Program-made: the position numbers and the translations under genes
Assembly (NCBI GenBank): GCA_019240125.1
Contig: JAFAYW010000081.1
Coordinates: forward strand, 1-41,391
Source: Alphaproteobacteria bacterium
Lineage (GTDB): Bacteria; Pseudomonadota; Alphaproteobacteria; ATCC43930; CGMCC-115725
Reading direction: 5' to 3'
DNA: 41,391 nucleotides
Notes under the pieces: generated by a model
Database searches by the model: none
Seen by the model: the letters and a program-made list of their open reading frames with translations, nothing else
Told to the model about the DNA's origin: nothing
Shown: positions 8,411 through 17,545 of the stretch, piece by piece
How positions within the stretch are numbered: position 1 is the first letter of the stretch
How the letters are laid out: every line of letters begins with the position of its first letter

Positions 8411-8581
8411 TTGCACGCGCTGTTCGTCCTTACCGTCTACTTCTTGCCCTTCCTGCTCATTGCGGTCGCCGCGAAGTGGTGGATGAGGCGAAAAGTGACA
8501 CTATCCGAGATGCGCGCCGAAGGTCGCGGTAATCGGGCGCGTTTCCTGTTCGGCATGTGGCGGCAGGAAGACCACGAATGA
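8411..8581 (+). CDS. Small membrane protein
   Basis: This 56-residue frame starts at TTG 8411 behind GGGGG at 8398-8402. Residues 2-20 (HALFVLTVYFLPFLLIAVA) form one clear membrane helix, followed by a basic, charged tail (KWWMRRKVTLSEMRAEG) ending RQEDHE. The hydrophobic-then-basic pattern and the plausible ribosome site favour a real gene. It lies before the qat operon. Function unknown; moderate to low confidence because of its size and rare start codon. Confidence 0.4.
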   Translation: MHALFVLTVYFLPFLLIAVAAKWWMRRKVTLSEMRAEGRGNRARFLFGMWRQEDHE

Positions 8582-8760
8582 TCCCTGACTAAGCGACCAG
8601 GCCGTTTCCATAATGCACGTTATCAGAACCCATTCTGCGGGCCGCAGACAGCGTCGTTTATTCGCTATACATAATAGGTAATGTTTCAAGAAAGCGGTGA
8701 TGGCGAGCTAGCGCCTGGAGTGGGCGCCCCGTTTGTCGGTCCGCTTCAATAGGGCGGACG

Positions 8761-10734
8761 ATGCATCTAATCGACAATGAAACCAAAGTTGACCTTCTCA
8801 ACAACGAGCCGATAGCGGCCACTGTTGTGAAACTGCTGCGTGGAAGCGCGGGTACAGCCGTGACTGTAGGGCTTCACGGTGATTGGGGCGCGGGCAAGTC
8901 CAGTCTTCTCGCAATGATCGAGAGTGCGTTTAGCGGCGAAAAGGATATTGCTTGCCTGCGATTCAATGGCTGGATTTTTCAGGGCTTTGAAGACGCAAAA
9001 GTCGTCCTCCTGGAAGGGATCGTTGCCGAGCTCGTCCGCTCACGCACGCTTACTGCAAAGGGTAAGGAGCTCGGCAGGAACCTTTTAAAGCGTATCGACT
9101 GGCTTAAACTGGCCAAAAGAGCGGGTAGTCTTGCCTTCACGGCGCATACGGGTATCCCGACGCCTGATCTCATCGGGGATATTACCGGCGGCATTGGGGC
9201 TCTGCTTGACCATCCAGGTGAGGTTGTTTCGAAAGAGAGCCTAAAAGCTGCACTTGATGGCACCAAGGACGCGCTCAAAGACACCGCGCCGAAGCACGTT
9301 CCCGAGGAAATTCATGCGTTTCGCCATGAATTTGATAGTCTTCTCTCTGAGACGGGCATCCGGCAGCTCATCATCTTAATCGATGATCTCGATCGTTGTT
9401 TGCCGAAACCTGCGATCGAGACGCTTGAAGCGATCCGTCTCTTCCTCTTCACATCGCGCACGGCATTCGTCATCGCGGCCGACGAGGCGATGATCGAATA
9501 CGCAGTGCGAGAGCATTTCCCAGATTTGCCGGCTGCCGCCGGGCCCCTCACCTACGCCCGTAACTATCTCGAAAAACTCATTCAGGTGCCGTTCCGAATT
9601 CCGGCGCTGGGTGGACCGGAAACGCGCATCTATACGACGCTGTTGCTGATCCAGTCGGAGGTCGGCGAAGCCGATCCGGCTTTCGTCAAGTTGCTCGCTA
9701 CCGCCCGAGAGCTTCTCAAGCGCCCGTGGCGCAACCCCGAGCTCGATCGCACTACGGTCGAGACGGCCATGGGAGGTCATCTCGCGGCGGGCGTACAAGC
9801 CGCCATCACCCTGAGCCAGCAAATCAGCCCGATCCTGGCGGACGGATCGAAAGGAAACCCTCGCCAGATCAAGCGGTTTCTAAACTCGTTGCTCCTCCGC
9901 TACGCAATTGCCGAGGCACGCGGCTTCGCGGAGGACATCACGCGACCGGCGCTCGCGAAAATTATGCTCGCGGAGCGCTTCATGCCTCGGGTGTTCGATC
10001 GGCTAGCCCGCATGGGCGCGAACGCCGAATTTGGCAAGGTGTCTGCGCTAGCCGCGATTGAAGAGATCGCTCGAGCGCCCGAGACCCCAACGCCAAGAAA
10101 GCGGGCAAGCCGCGCTGCCGCACCCCGAAAGCAAACGCAACGGAGGGCCAACGGCATCGACAGCGCAACCGCGGAGCTCGTCGCCGCCTGGCGTTCTGAT
10201 CAGGCACTGATGGCATGGGCTCGCATCGATCCGCCGCTCGGTGAGATTGACCTACGCCCTTACCTTTTCGTCACCAGAGATCGCCGCATTTATTTCAGCG
10301 GCGGCAGCGCGGAGAGCCGGCTCGAGCCGTGGATTGACCGCTTGATGGGCGCGCGAATGGCAGTAGCGGCGCTGGAGACCGAACTGCGCGGCCTGCCGGA
10401 CGGAGACCTCGATCAGCTGTTCGACGCCCTCCGCGATCGCATCCTCCAAGCCGAGGATAAAATGGTCGCTCCCGCAGGGATTCCCGGCCTGTCTCTGCTT
10501 GCCAAAGTTCACCAGCCCGGCCAGCGCCGCCTCGTCGAAATGCTCGAAGATTTACCCCTCGACGGCCTAGGCCCCTGGGTAGTAGCCGGGTGGAGCGATG
10601 TCATAACCGACGGAGCGGCTCAGGCGCGGTTTTCGGCGCTGCTCGACCGATGGGCCACCCAGGAGCAGAGCCCTGCATTAAGCACCGTGGCTAAACAGAT
10701 ACGCAGTCTTCCCGCACGCAAGGGAGCCCAGTGA
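8761..10734 (+). CDS. qatA: QatA, KAP-family P-loop ATPase
   Basis: This 657-residue KAP NTPase has Walker A GDWGAGKSS at residues 40-48 and Walker B LIILIDDLDRC at 203-213. FAVIAADEAMIEYAV-like sequence (FVIAADEAMIEYAVREHF) and RNYLEKLIQVPF are further KAP hallmarks. A basic linker (RKRASRAAAPRKQTQRRANG) lies near residue 450. It is the first gene of a four-gene operon ordered exactly as the anti-phage Qat system: KAP ATPase, QatB, QueC-like QatC, TatD-like QatD. All four genes are known to be needed in characterised Qat systems; the mechanism is unresolved. Its TGA overlaps the qatB ATG (TGATG). Confidence 0.93.
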   Translation: MHLIDNETKVDLLNNEPIAATVVKLLRGSAGTAVTVGLHGDWGAGKSSLLAMIESAFSGEKDIACLRFNGWIFQGFEDAKVVLLEGIVAELVRSRTLTAKGKELGRNLLKRIDWLKLAKRAGSLAFTAHTGIPTPDLIGDITGGIGALLDHPGEVVSKESLKAALDGTKDALKDTAPKHVPEEIHAFRHEFDSLLSETGIRQLIILIDDLDRCLPKPAIETLEAIRLFLFTSRTAFVIAADEAMIEYAVREHFPDLPAAAGPLTYARNYLEKLIQVPFRIPALGGPETRIYTTLLLIQSEVGEADPAFVKLLATARELLKRPWRNPELDRTTVETAMGGHLAAGVQAAITLSQQISPILADGSKGNPRQIKRFLNSLLLRYAIAEARGFAEDITRPALAKIMLAERFMPRVFDRLARMGANAEFGKVSALAAIEEIARAPETPTPRKRASRAAAPRKQTQRRANGIDSATAELVAAWRSDQALMAWARIDPPLGEIDLRPYLFVTRDRRIYFSGGSAESRLEPWIDRLMGARMAVAALETELRGLPDGDLDQLFDALRDRILQAEDKMVAPAGIPGLSLLAKVHQPGQRRLVEMLEDLPLDGLGPWVVAGWSDVITDGAAQARFSALLDRWATQEQSPALSTVAKQIRSLPARKGAQ

Positions 10735-11600
10735 TGGGCACGGCCGGCTCCTATGGGGGATCGTCTCGCGGTAATGTGCTCACACCCAGCTTTGTCTCGG
10801 ACGACGATTATTTTCCTCCGGCCGCGGCGCCCTCCGAAGGCGAAGCGGACGGCGAGGAAGGAGCACCACCCCGCGAGGATCGCCTGGCAGCCGCGACTGC
10901 AGCCGCGCGGGCATCGATACCGGTCGACTTCAGCAGGCCCCGGGCCAATTTCACCACCTTTGCACGATCGGGTGGCCATGATCGCCGCGCGCTCGGACGG
11001 GCGGCATCTTCCTACGTCAACGCTGCCGGCGGTGCCGGCAACGCTGCCCGTCACATGGGCGCATCTCGGGCCGCGGGGTCCAGTCTCGCGGCCTTTCTGG
11101 CCGATGCCGCCCGGTCCGGCGTTGATGAGGCGCTGCGCACGCTCAACCTGCCCGGCCTCGCGGGTCGTCCGCCTGCCGAGATTTTCGCGGCGCTTACGGA
11201 TGTGTTTTGCCCGGACGGCGGCACAATCGATGAAGCCATCGCGCGCGAAGCATTCGTCGAGATGATCATCGATCTGTCTGAGATCGGCGTGGCCGACATT
11301 GCCGACCTCGCACCTGAACGCATGCCGGAAATTTTCGAGCTGTTCGTGGCTCACGCCATCGAAGCACGAATTGAAAATGACATCGCGATGAAAGCTGTCG
11401 CAGTTCCTGCCAATACAGATGCGGCTCAGCGGGTGCAGGATGTCTTGTGCGATTTCATCCGGCGCGCCGTCCAGGACGTGATGGTGCGCGCCGACGATCT
11501 TCGCGAACTGGCCCAGGATCGGATCAAAGAGTGGGTCGATACCGTGTACGCTCAAGCGTTCGAGCTTCTGCGCGTGCTTGGTGATGAAGAGGCGCGGTGA
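10734..11600 (+). CDS. qatB: QatB, Qat system protein of unknown biochemical role
   Basis: This 288-residue protein starts at the ATG in TGATG (10732-10736), coupled to qatA; GTG 10731 is an alternative. The N-terminus (MGTAGSYGGSSRGN) and acidic low-complexity stretch (about 25-50, EGEADGEEGAPPRED) are followed by FARSGGHDRRALGRAASSY and a helical C-terminal half. QatB proteins characteristically begin with a glycine/serine-rich segment and have a G..R.LG.A..RY-like motif. Identity rests on this and on the invariant position between KAP ATPase and QueC-like genes. No catalytic motif is visible. Confidence 0.88.
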   Translation: MGTAGSYGGSSRGNVLTPSFVSDDDYFPPAAAPSEGEADGEEGAPPREDRLAAATAAARASIPVDFSRPRANFTTFARSGGHDRRALGRAASSYVNAAGGAGNAARHMGASRAAGSSLAAFLADAARSGVDEALRTLNLPGLAGRPPAEIFAALTDVFCPDGGTIDEAIAREAFVEMIIDLSEIGVADIADLAPERMPEIFELFVAHAIEARIENDIAMKAVAVPANTDAAQRVQDVLCDFIRRAVQDVMVRADDLRELAQDRIKEWVDTVYAQAFELLRVLGDEEAR

Positions 11601-12946
11601 TGCCGATGTTTGAACTACGCGCGCACCTCGGGCCTCTCGATCCTCTTCCTGAAGCGCCACCCGGCGTCATCACGGTCGACTTCATGGCAGGCGAGCGAAC
11701 GCTCGCTCATGGCATTGGCCGTGTTGTGCGGGAGGCGAGCCACCTCGGCATGGTCCCAACGGAAACAGCGCTCGATTTGCTGATACTGGCGGCATTCGTC
11801 TATGCTGCCGATACGCGGATACCACGGCTCGCTTTCGCGCAGGACTCCTGGTCCCGCGAGATCAAACTGGAGTTGCCGGTACGGGACCCGGAGCGTTGGA
11901 CCGCCGCATCGCCATTGTTAGAAAGGCTACTTCGCTTCCTTTCCGGCGATGTTTGGAAGATTGGCTTCCGGCCGCGGCCGCCGCGCTTCATCGACCTACT
12001 CCCGGCGAGGCCGTTGAATGCGCCTCCGCATGACATCGTTTCCCTGTTTTCCGGGGGCCTCGATAGCCTCGTCGGAGCCATCGATTTATTGGCGCAAGGT
12101 CATCGGCCCATCTTGGTGAGTCACGCGTCGGAAGGAGCGACCAGCGACTCCCAAAATCAGTTATTAGAGGTACTCAACAAGCATTTTGGCAAGGTGGATC
12201 GATTGCGCTTCTGGATCAGCTTCAACAAAAGCCTGTTGAATCCGGAGGGTAGCAGGGAAGACACAACGCGTGCCCGGTCTTTTTTATTTTTTGCCGCCGC
12301 CGCGTTCACTGCAAGCACGATATTCGACCAAACAACACGGATCGCCGTTCCGGAGAACGGGCTGATCTCGTTGAACGTGCCGTTGGACCCGCTGCGCCTC
12401 GGCTCGCTTAGTACGCGGACGACACACCCCTTCTATCTGGCGCGCTGGAACGACCTTCTCGCAGCGGTAGAAATCCCGGCGCGCCTCGATACGCCTTACC
12501 TTTACAAGACCAAGGGCGAGATGCTCAGCGACTGTGCGAACCCGGTTGTGTTGCGGAAGGCCCTGACGAGCTCGATGTCGTGCTCGTCGCCGACCAAGGG
12601 ACGCTGGGCTGGCCACTCCACTGAACATTGCGGCTATTGCGTGCCTTGCCTAATTCGCCGTGCCGCCATCACGGCCGCCTTCGATGACGATCCCACGACC
12701 TATTCCCTGCCGGACTTGCGCGGACGGAACCTCGACACGGCGAGTGCGAAAGGCAAGCAGGTCCGGTCGTTTCAACTCGCCGCTGAGCGGGTTGCAGCCA
12801 ACCCTGAAATTGCCGCCGCGCTGATCCATAAGCCCGGCCCTTTGAGTGACCGGCATAACGATCTCGGTCAACTCGCCAGCGTATACCGGCGCGGAATGGC
12901 TGAGGTGGGCGCTTTACTCGAAGGCGTGACGGCGGGGCCTGCGTGA
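11600..12946 (+). CDS. qatC: QatC, QueC-like PP-loop enzyme
   Basis: This 448-residue protein starts at the ATG in TGATG, overlapping the qatB stop. It has the PP-loop motif SGGLDS at residues 151-156 (VSLFSGGLDSLVGAIDLL), which binds ATP in QueC/7-cyano-7-deazaguanine synthases. A zinc site near the C-terminus is given by C328, C344, C347 and C350 (HCGYCVPCLIRR). It is longer than house-keeping QueC (about 220-240 residues) because of an N-terminal extension of about 145 residues, as expected for QatC. A role in making or attaching a deazaguanine-like group is a family-based suggestion. Confidence 0.93.
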   Translation: MPMFELRAHLGPLDPLPEAPPGVITVDFMAGERTLAHGIGRVVREASHLGMVPTETALDLLILAAFVYAADTRIPRLAFAQDSWSREIKLELPVRDPERWTAASPLLERLLRFLSGDVWKIGFRPRPPRFIDLLPARPLNAPPHDIVSLFSGGLDSLVGAIDLLAQGHRPILVSHASEGATSDSQNQLLEVLNKHFGKVDRLRFWISFNKSLLNPEGSREDTTRARSFLFFAAAAFTASTIFDQTTRIAVPENGLISLNVPLDPLRLGSLSTRTTHPFYLARWNDLLAAVEIPARLDTPYLYKTKGEMLSDCANPVVLRKALTSSMSCSSPTKGRWAGHSTEHCGYCVPCLIRRAAITAAFDDDPTTYSLPDLRGRNLDTASAKGKQVRSFQLAAERVAANPEIAAALIHKPGPLSDRHNDLGQLASVYRRGMAEVGALLEGVTAGPA

Positions 12947-13713
12947 CGGATCAAAAATCGGCCGGGGATAGCGCCACCTATTGGGTGGATTTTCACTGCC
13001 ACCTCGATCTGTATCCCGACCCCGTCGCTACAGCTGTTGCTGCCAACGACAAGAGAGTGCGGACCCTCGCCGTGACAACGACGCCGCGCGCCTGGCCACA
13101 CGAGCGGGAGATGTTCGCCCATCTTGAATTCATTCGCCTTGCGCTAGGTCTTCACCCGGAGCTGGTCGCCGAGCGAGCGTCCGAAATCGCGCTCTGGGAG
13201 CGCTATCTAGACCAGACCCGCTACGTCGGCGAAGTCGGCTTGGATGGACGGCGCGGGGCCAGAGGATCGCTCCCGCAACAACGAGCCGTCTTCCAGCGGG
13301 TTTTGGACGTCTGCGCCGAGCGGGGAGGGAAAATTCTCACGGTGCATAGCGCCGGGATTCCGGCGGATGTGGTGCAGACCATCGTGCGGCACCTACCGCC
13401 GGATCGCGGTCGCGTTGTGTTGCACTGGTTTGTCGGAAGCAAATCCACAACGGCGCAGGCCGTCGAGCACGGCTGCTTTTTCTCGCTCAACGCCGCCATG
13501 TTGCAATCCGAAACGGCCCGGAAGACACTATCGTACATCCCGCGCGACCGCATCCTGACCGAGACCGATGGGCCCTTCACCAAACGCGATGGTCGACCGG
13601 CGATGCCCGTCGATATTCCCGATACGGTCGGGCAGTTGGCTGCCTTTTTTGAAATGAAATCTAACGAACTCGCAATTCAAGTCAGGACGAACTTGAAGCT
13701 ATTGCTCAGCTAG
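12943..13713 (+). CDS. qatD: QatD, TatD-family metal-dependent nuclease
   Basis: This 256-residue protein starts at GTG 12943, overlapping the qatC stop (GTGA). It has all TatD metal ligands: H18 and H20 (VDFHCHLD), E97 (YVGEVGLDG), H135 (ILTVHSAG), H161 (VVLHWFVGS) and D209 (TETDGPF). The length is typical of TatD DNases. It is the last gene of the qat operon. Its TAG stop lies in the CTAG at 13710-13713, which also encodes the stop of the convergent AbiEii-like gene. Confidence 0.94.
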   Translation: MTDQKSAGDSATYWVDFHCHLDLYPDPVATAVAANDKRVRTLAVTTTPRAWPHEREMFAHLEFIRLALGLHPELVAERASEIALWERYLDQTRYVGEVGLDGRRGARGSLPQQRAVFQRVLDVCAERGGKILTVHSAGIPADVVQTIVRHLPPDRGRVVLHWFVGSKSTTAQAVEHGCFFSLNAAMLQSETARKTLSYIPRDRILTETDGPFTKRDGRPAMPVDIPDTVGQLAAFFEMKSNELAIQVRTNLKLLLS

Positions 13714-14627
13714 TCGTCTCGAAAAGCGCCCGCCATCCGCTTCACTGCGTCAAGTGCGACGCGAAAAGATATAACGTGCTCGGCCGGAGCAAATGACACC
13801 GCCGCCACGAACTGCTCATACTCGCGCGCCCACAGCGGATCGTTCGCCAGCGTCTTCAGCATGATATCGAAAACCATTGCCGGGTCTGTCGGCGGGTTTT
13901 GCTCCCCTCCCCGTCCGGCATCGGCGGCGACAGCGGCCAGCACCAGTTCGCGGAACCGCGGGGCGGTGGCGATCGCGTCTTCGAGCGCGGCGAGGTCGTG
14001 TAGATGGCGGATGATGGTGGGATCGTCATTGGCGCTGCCGCGCGTGCGCGCCCGCACGCGCCAGGCGAGCGCGCTCAATTTGTCGGCCGCGGTCTCGACG
14101 ATATCGACGCACGGGAAAGCCGCGACTTCCGGCTCCTGGCGGTTCGCTTTGGCGAGGAGCGATTGAAGCGGTCTGTCAACCGGCGGCAGCGCCGGCGCGT
14201 GGAAGGAGACCTCGATCCGCAGATGCGGACGAAGCCCCTCCCCGGCCCCGTGTTGTGGCCGATAGCCAAGGTCGGCGGCGAAGAAGCGATTGTCGTTGCC
14301 GATCTCGGGCGCGCGTTCGAGTGTAAAGCCGGCGGATGTCAGCGCGTCGAGGAGTTGCTGACGGTAGACGCCACGTGCCTTCCGTCCGGCGGAGCGGCTT
14401 GCCGGCGCCGGTTCCCGCACCTTGAAGTCGATGTCCTCGGAAAACCGCTTGATGAGATCCCAGCCCTTTGACAGCGATGTGCCGCCGGAGAAGGCGATCT
14501 GCATCCCGCCGCCATCGAGTGGGGCGATAACGCCAAGAGCGCGAACGACGTGCCAATCCTTCTCGACGAGCGCCGGCGAGGTGCCGAGATCGTCGGCGAC
14601 CTGTTCAACGAGGCGCGGGTCCAGCAC
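13710..14627 (-). CDS. abiEii: AbiEii/AbiGii-type nucleotidyltransferase toxin
   Basis: This 305-residue protein starts at GTG 14627. It has the family's nucleotidyltransferase motifs: GGTSLSKGW (48-56), SEDIDFK with D65 and D67 as metal ligands, and ETAADKLSALAWR (178-190, K183). AbiEii-like toxins (MenT relatives) transfer nucleotides, in MenT cases to tRNA. The upstream AbiEi-like gene overlaps by 23 bases, giving an antitoxin-first operon. It ends tail to tail with qatD, sharing the CTAG stop. The role is type IV toxin-antitoxin or abortive infection. All core residues are present. Confidence 0.92.
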   Translation of the reverse strand: MLDPRLVEQVADDLGTSPALVEKDWHVVRALGVIAPLDGGGMQIAFSGGTSLSKGWDLIKRFSEDIDFKVREPAPASRSAGRKARGVYRQQLLDALTSAGFTLERAPEIGNDNRFFAADLGYRPQHGAGEGLRPHLRIEVSFHAPALPPVDRPLQSLLAKANRQEPEVAAFPCVDIVETAADKLSALAWRVRARTRGSANDDPTIIRHLHDLAALEDAIATAPRFRELVLAAVAADAGRGGEQNPPTDPAMVFDIMLKTLANDPLWAREYEQFVAAVSFAPAEHVISFRVALDAVKRMAGAFRDD

Positions 14628-15024
14628 GCTCGAAGCTCAAGGCAACGCCGCCATAACCGATCTTGCGGCGCACGCGCCGATTGACCCCGACGAGCCGCCC
14701 GGTCGGCACCTGCGTGGTCTGGCCGGCGTTGTAATCGCGTTCGAGGCGGCTCGGGAAGGTTTCGACGCCGACGCGCCGGAGCGCTTCTTTCAGCGTCTTC
14801 AACCCGCCAACCGGCACCGGCTTGTCGGTTGTCAGCGATGTCCGGGCGCGCGCATATAGCCCCTGCCCGACTTTCACAAGACGGCCCTCGTGCACCAGAT
14901 TGCGCAAGATGCGGCCGACCTGGTCGTAGCCGCCGAGATCGTCGAAATCGGCGCGCAGAAAGACATCGCCCTGCTTGCGGTCGATGCGTTTCAGCAGCCT
15001 GGTTTCAAGCGTTTCGGGCTTCAT
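14605..15024 (-). CDS. abiEi: AbiEi-like antitoxin/repressor (DUF6088-like)
   Basis: This 139-residue protein has an N-terminal winged-helix part (VFLRADFDDLGGYDQVGRI, then LRNLVHEGRLVKVGQGLYA), typical of AbiEi/DUF6088 antitoxins that repress their own promoter. The C-terminal part (RDYNAGQTTQVPTGRLVGVN, then RRVRRKIGYGG) is basic and matches the family's end. The ATG at 15024 is preceded on this strand by AGGAGAGG, a strong ribosome site, and by a good promoter at 15046-15074. It is the first gene of the operon and overlaps the toxin gene by 23 bases. Confidence 0.9.
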   Translation of the reverse strand: MKPETLETRLLKRIDRKQGDVFLRADFDDLGGYDQVGRILRNLVHEGRLVKVGQGLYARARTSLTTDKPVPVGGLKTLKEALRRVGVETFPSRLERDYNAGQTTQVPTGRLVGVNRRVRRKIGYGGVALSFERAGPAPR

Positions 15025-15045
15025 GGGCGCCTCTCCTTAGGTGTC

Positions 15046-15074
15046 AATATACGACATTGAGAGACGAATTTCAA
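15046..15074 (-). promoter_or_regulatory. Promoter of the abiE-like operon
   Basis: On the minus strand there is a -35 TTGAAA (15074-15069), a 17-base spacer and a -10 TATATT (15051-15046), a near-consensus housekeeping promoter 22 bases before the AbiEi start codon. Autorepression by the AbiEi-like protein is likely from the family but not visible. Confidence 0.65.
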
Positions 15075-15601
15075 GGTATTTACAATATGTTATGGGAAAC
15101 AGTGAGTTAGCCGGATTAGCACCCTCCTCACCGCCGCTCGCCATGCTCGGGCAACCCTGCGCGTGGCTACGCGCCGCGGCGCGGTCGAAGGCGAGCTTTA
15201 CAACTGATCCTTACGGCCGGGCTTTCAGCCTAATGGGGCGGCCCCTGGGGGCTGGGCTCTATTCGCCGCTGTCTTTGTTTTCCAAAGGCGGCTCACCGGG
15301 CCGCGCGCGTCCCGGCCGTCCGGTGACGATCCCTGCCGCTGCCTTTTAGCCCGCCTGCTGGCGGTAGTTCTTAGGGGCGCCGCCCCTCGGCGCGCCGCAA
15401 CCGCCTTCCGCCCAAAACGCAGACGCCGTTTCGCGCCAGCAAGGCCAGAGCTCCTTTCCCCCGATTGAGCCGGCGCGAAGACGGCGTTGCGTTTCGGGTC
15501 CCCGCGAAGGCAGTTGCGGCTTGCACACCCCGGTCTCGCCGACAGGCAGAGGTGCAGCAGCAGCTGCACCTCAACTTCAAACCCGAATGGAGAGACCGAC
15601 C
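15075..15601. other. Leader/intergenic region before the ParB-like gene
   Basis: A 527-base GC-rich stretch without a credible gene; the ORFs in it are short and overlapping. A 22-bp inverted repeat, AGGTGCAGC (15550-15558) and GCTGCACCT (15563-15571), lies 30 bases before the ParB-like start and may be an operator, an mRNA hairpin or a ParB site. I see no RNA gene. Confidence 0.45.
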
Positions 15602-17458
15602 ATGACCATCCAGATGATCCCGTTAAACAAGCTTGTCCCCTCCCCTGCCAATGTCCGCAAAACGGCACCCCTGACCGGCATCGGCGAACTGGCCGCCAAC
15701 ATCAAGGCCCTCGGCCTGTTGCAGAATTTGCAGGTGCGCCTCGCTGACGGCGGCACCTACACGGTCGAGGCCGGACGGCGGCGGCTGGCGGCCCTGAAGC
15801 TGTTGGCGAAGCGCAAGGCCATCGCCAAGACCGAGCGCATCGCCTGCCGCGTGCTAGGGCCGGACGAGAACGCCACGGAAGTGTCGCTGGCCGAAAATTT
15901 CATGCGCATGCCGATGCACCCCGCCGACCAGTTCGATGCGTTCAAGGCGCTGGCCGACGAGGGCAAAGGGCCGGAAGAGATCGCCGCCCGTTTCGGCTGC
16001 AGCCCCGCGACCATCAAGCAGCGGCTCAAGCTGGCTGCGGTCGCACCCGCGCTGATCACGGCCTACCGCGAAGGCGAGATGGACCTCGATCAGTTGATGG
16101 CCTTCACCATCAGCGACGATACCGAGGCGCAGTTACGGGTCTGGACGGAACTCGCCGACTGGAACCGCGACCCCTCGACCATCCGCCGCCAACTGACTTC
16201 AGCCCATATCGAGGTCCATGATCCGCGCGTGCAGTTCGTAGGCCTCAAGGCCTACCGAAAGGCCGGGGGCCATGTGCTGCGCGACCTGTTCGAGGCGGAG
16301 CATGACGGCTATCTGACCGACCCTGCCCTGCTCGACCGGCTGGTGATATCCAAGCTGGAGAAAGAGGCCAAGGCCATCCGTGCCGAAGGCTGGGCGTGGA
16401 TCGAGATCATGCCCGAAATCGCCCATGACCGGCTGCGCCAGATGAAGCGCGTCTATCCCGAGATAGAGCCATTATCCCCTGACCAGCAGGCCGAGATCGA
16501 CCGGCTGACGGCGGCCTATGACGCGCTGACCGACGAACATGGCGATGAGCCGAGCGACGAGATCGTGGCGGAGCTGGAAGCGCTGTCCGACCGGATCGAC
16601 GGACTGTCCGAGAGCACCGAGCGGTTCCGGCCCGAGGACATCGCCTGTTCGGGTGCGGCGGTCGGCATCGGCCATGGCGGCAGGCTGGCGGTCGAGCGCG
16701 GCCTCGTGCGCCGCGAGGATCAACCGCGCCTTCCCCACCCGACGAGCGGCGCGGAGCCGAAGCCCGAACGCGGCCTGTCCGACCAGCTGGTCGAAAATCT
16801 CACCGCCCAGCGGACGGCGGCGCTGCGCGTGGAACTGGCGCGGCGCAGCGATGCATCCCTCACCGCCGTGGTGCATGCCCTCGCCCTGCCCGTCTTCTTT
16901 CCGCACGAGGATGCGGAAAGCTGCCTTGCGATCCGGGTCCAGAGCGTGCCGCTGCACGGCAGCGCGACCGGCATCGAGGACAGCGAAGCCGGTAAGGCGC
17001 TCGATGAACTGGAAGCCTCATGGCGGCGTGCCCTGCCAAGCGAACCCGCCGCGCTCTGGGATTGGCTGTTGCGTCAGGACCTTGTGGTACGCCTCGACCT
17101 TCTGGCGTTCTGCGCCGGTTGCGCCGTCAATGCTGTGAAGAAAAAGGCCGACCGCGCCGACAACGACCGGCTGGGCCACGCCGATCTTCTGGCCGCCCAG
17201 ATCGGCCTCGACATGGCGGCGTGGTGGCAGCCGACCGCCGACCGCTATCTGCGGCATGTGCCGAAGCTGCGCATCCTTGAGGCGGTGCGTGAGGCCGTGA
17301 CACCGGGGGCCGCCGACAACCTCGCCACCATGAAGAAAGACGGGCTGATCATGGAGGCCGAACGCCGTCTGGCCGGTACGGGGTGGCTGCCGCCGATCCT
17401 GCGTGCGCCGATGCCGCCAGCATCTGCCGAGGAGCCGTTCGCCATCGCCGCCGAGTGA
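15602..17458 (+). CDS. ParB/RepB/Spo0J-family plasmid protein
   Basis: This 618-residue protein starts at ATG 15602 behind GGAGAG; the open frame extends upstream to 15521 without support. The N-terminal ParB/sulfiredoxin-like domain has MIPLNKLVPSPANVRK, GLLQNLQV (38-45), EAGRRRLAAL (56-65) and SLAENFMRMPMHPADQFDAF (95-114, split motif of the CTP/DNA site). A helix-turn-helix follows (PEEIAARFGCSPATIKQRL, about 124-142). The C-terminal 450 residues are typical of the long ParB-like proteins of alphaproteobacterial plasmids. It has no ParA partner next to it; the plasmid's parA is 5 kb away with a different partner, so this may act in regulation or accessory DNA binding. A strong terminator follows. 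Confidence 0.9.
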   Translation: MTIQMIPLNKLVPSPANVRKTAPLTGIGELAANIKALGLLQNLQVRLADGGTYTVEAGRRRLAALKLLAKRKAIAKTERIACRVLGPDENATEVSLAENFMRMPMHPADQFDAFKALADEGKGPEEIAARFGCSPATIKQRLKLAAVAPALITAYREGEMDLDQLMAFTISDDTEAQLRVWTELADWNRDPSTIRRQLTSAHIEVHDPRVQFVGLKAYRKAGGHVLRDLFEAEHDGYLTDPALLDRLVISKLEKEAKAIRAEGWAWIEIMPEIAHDRLRQMKRVYPEIEPLSPDQQAEIDRLTAAYDALTDEHGDEPSDEIVAELEALSDRIDGLSESTERFRPEDIACSGAAVGIGHGGRLAVERGLVRREDQPRLPHPTSGAEPKPERGLSDQLVENLTAQRTAALRVELARRSDASLTAVVHALALPVFFPHEDAESCLAIRVQSVPLHGSATGIEDSEAGKALDELEASWRRALPSEPAALWDWLLRQDLVVRLDLLAFCAGCAVNAVKKKADRADNDRLGHADLLAAQIGLDMAAWWQPTADRYLRHVPKLRILEAVREAVTPGAADNLATMKKDGLIMEAERRLAGTGWLPPILRAPMPPASAEEPFAIAAE

Positions 17459-17468
17459 GGCCGTGACG

Positions 17469-17510
17469 ATCCCGCCGCTTGCCGGTCGGTCGGTGAGCGG
17501 CGGGATTTCT
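17469..17510 (+). terminator. Terminator after the ParB-like gene
   Basis: Perfect 11-bp arms, ATCCCGCCGCT (17469-17479) and AGCGGCGGGAT (17496-17506), with a 16-base loop and a short T-rich tail, lie 10 bases after the stop. They separate this gene from the convergent cyclase gene. Confidence 0.7.
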
Positions 17511-17545
17511 CTATAGGGCGCTCGTGCGACGAAGCCCGGGGCCGC

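Noticed and set aside
10620..11660. 346-codon minus-strand ORF opposite qatB
   Set aside because: It spans the coupled qatA-qatB-qatC junctions antisense and has no recognisable domain.
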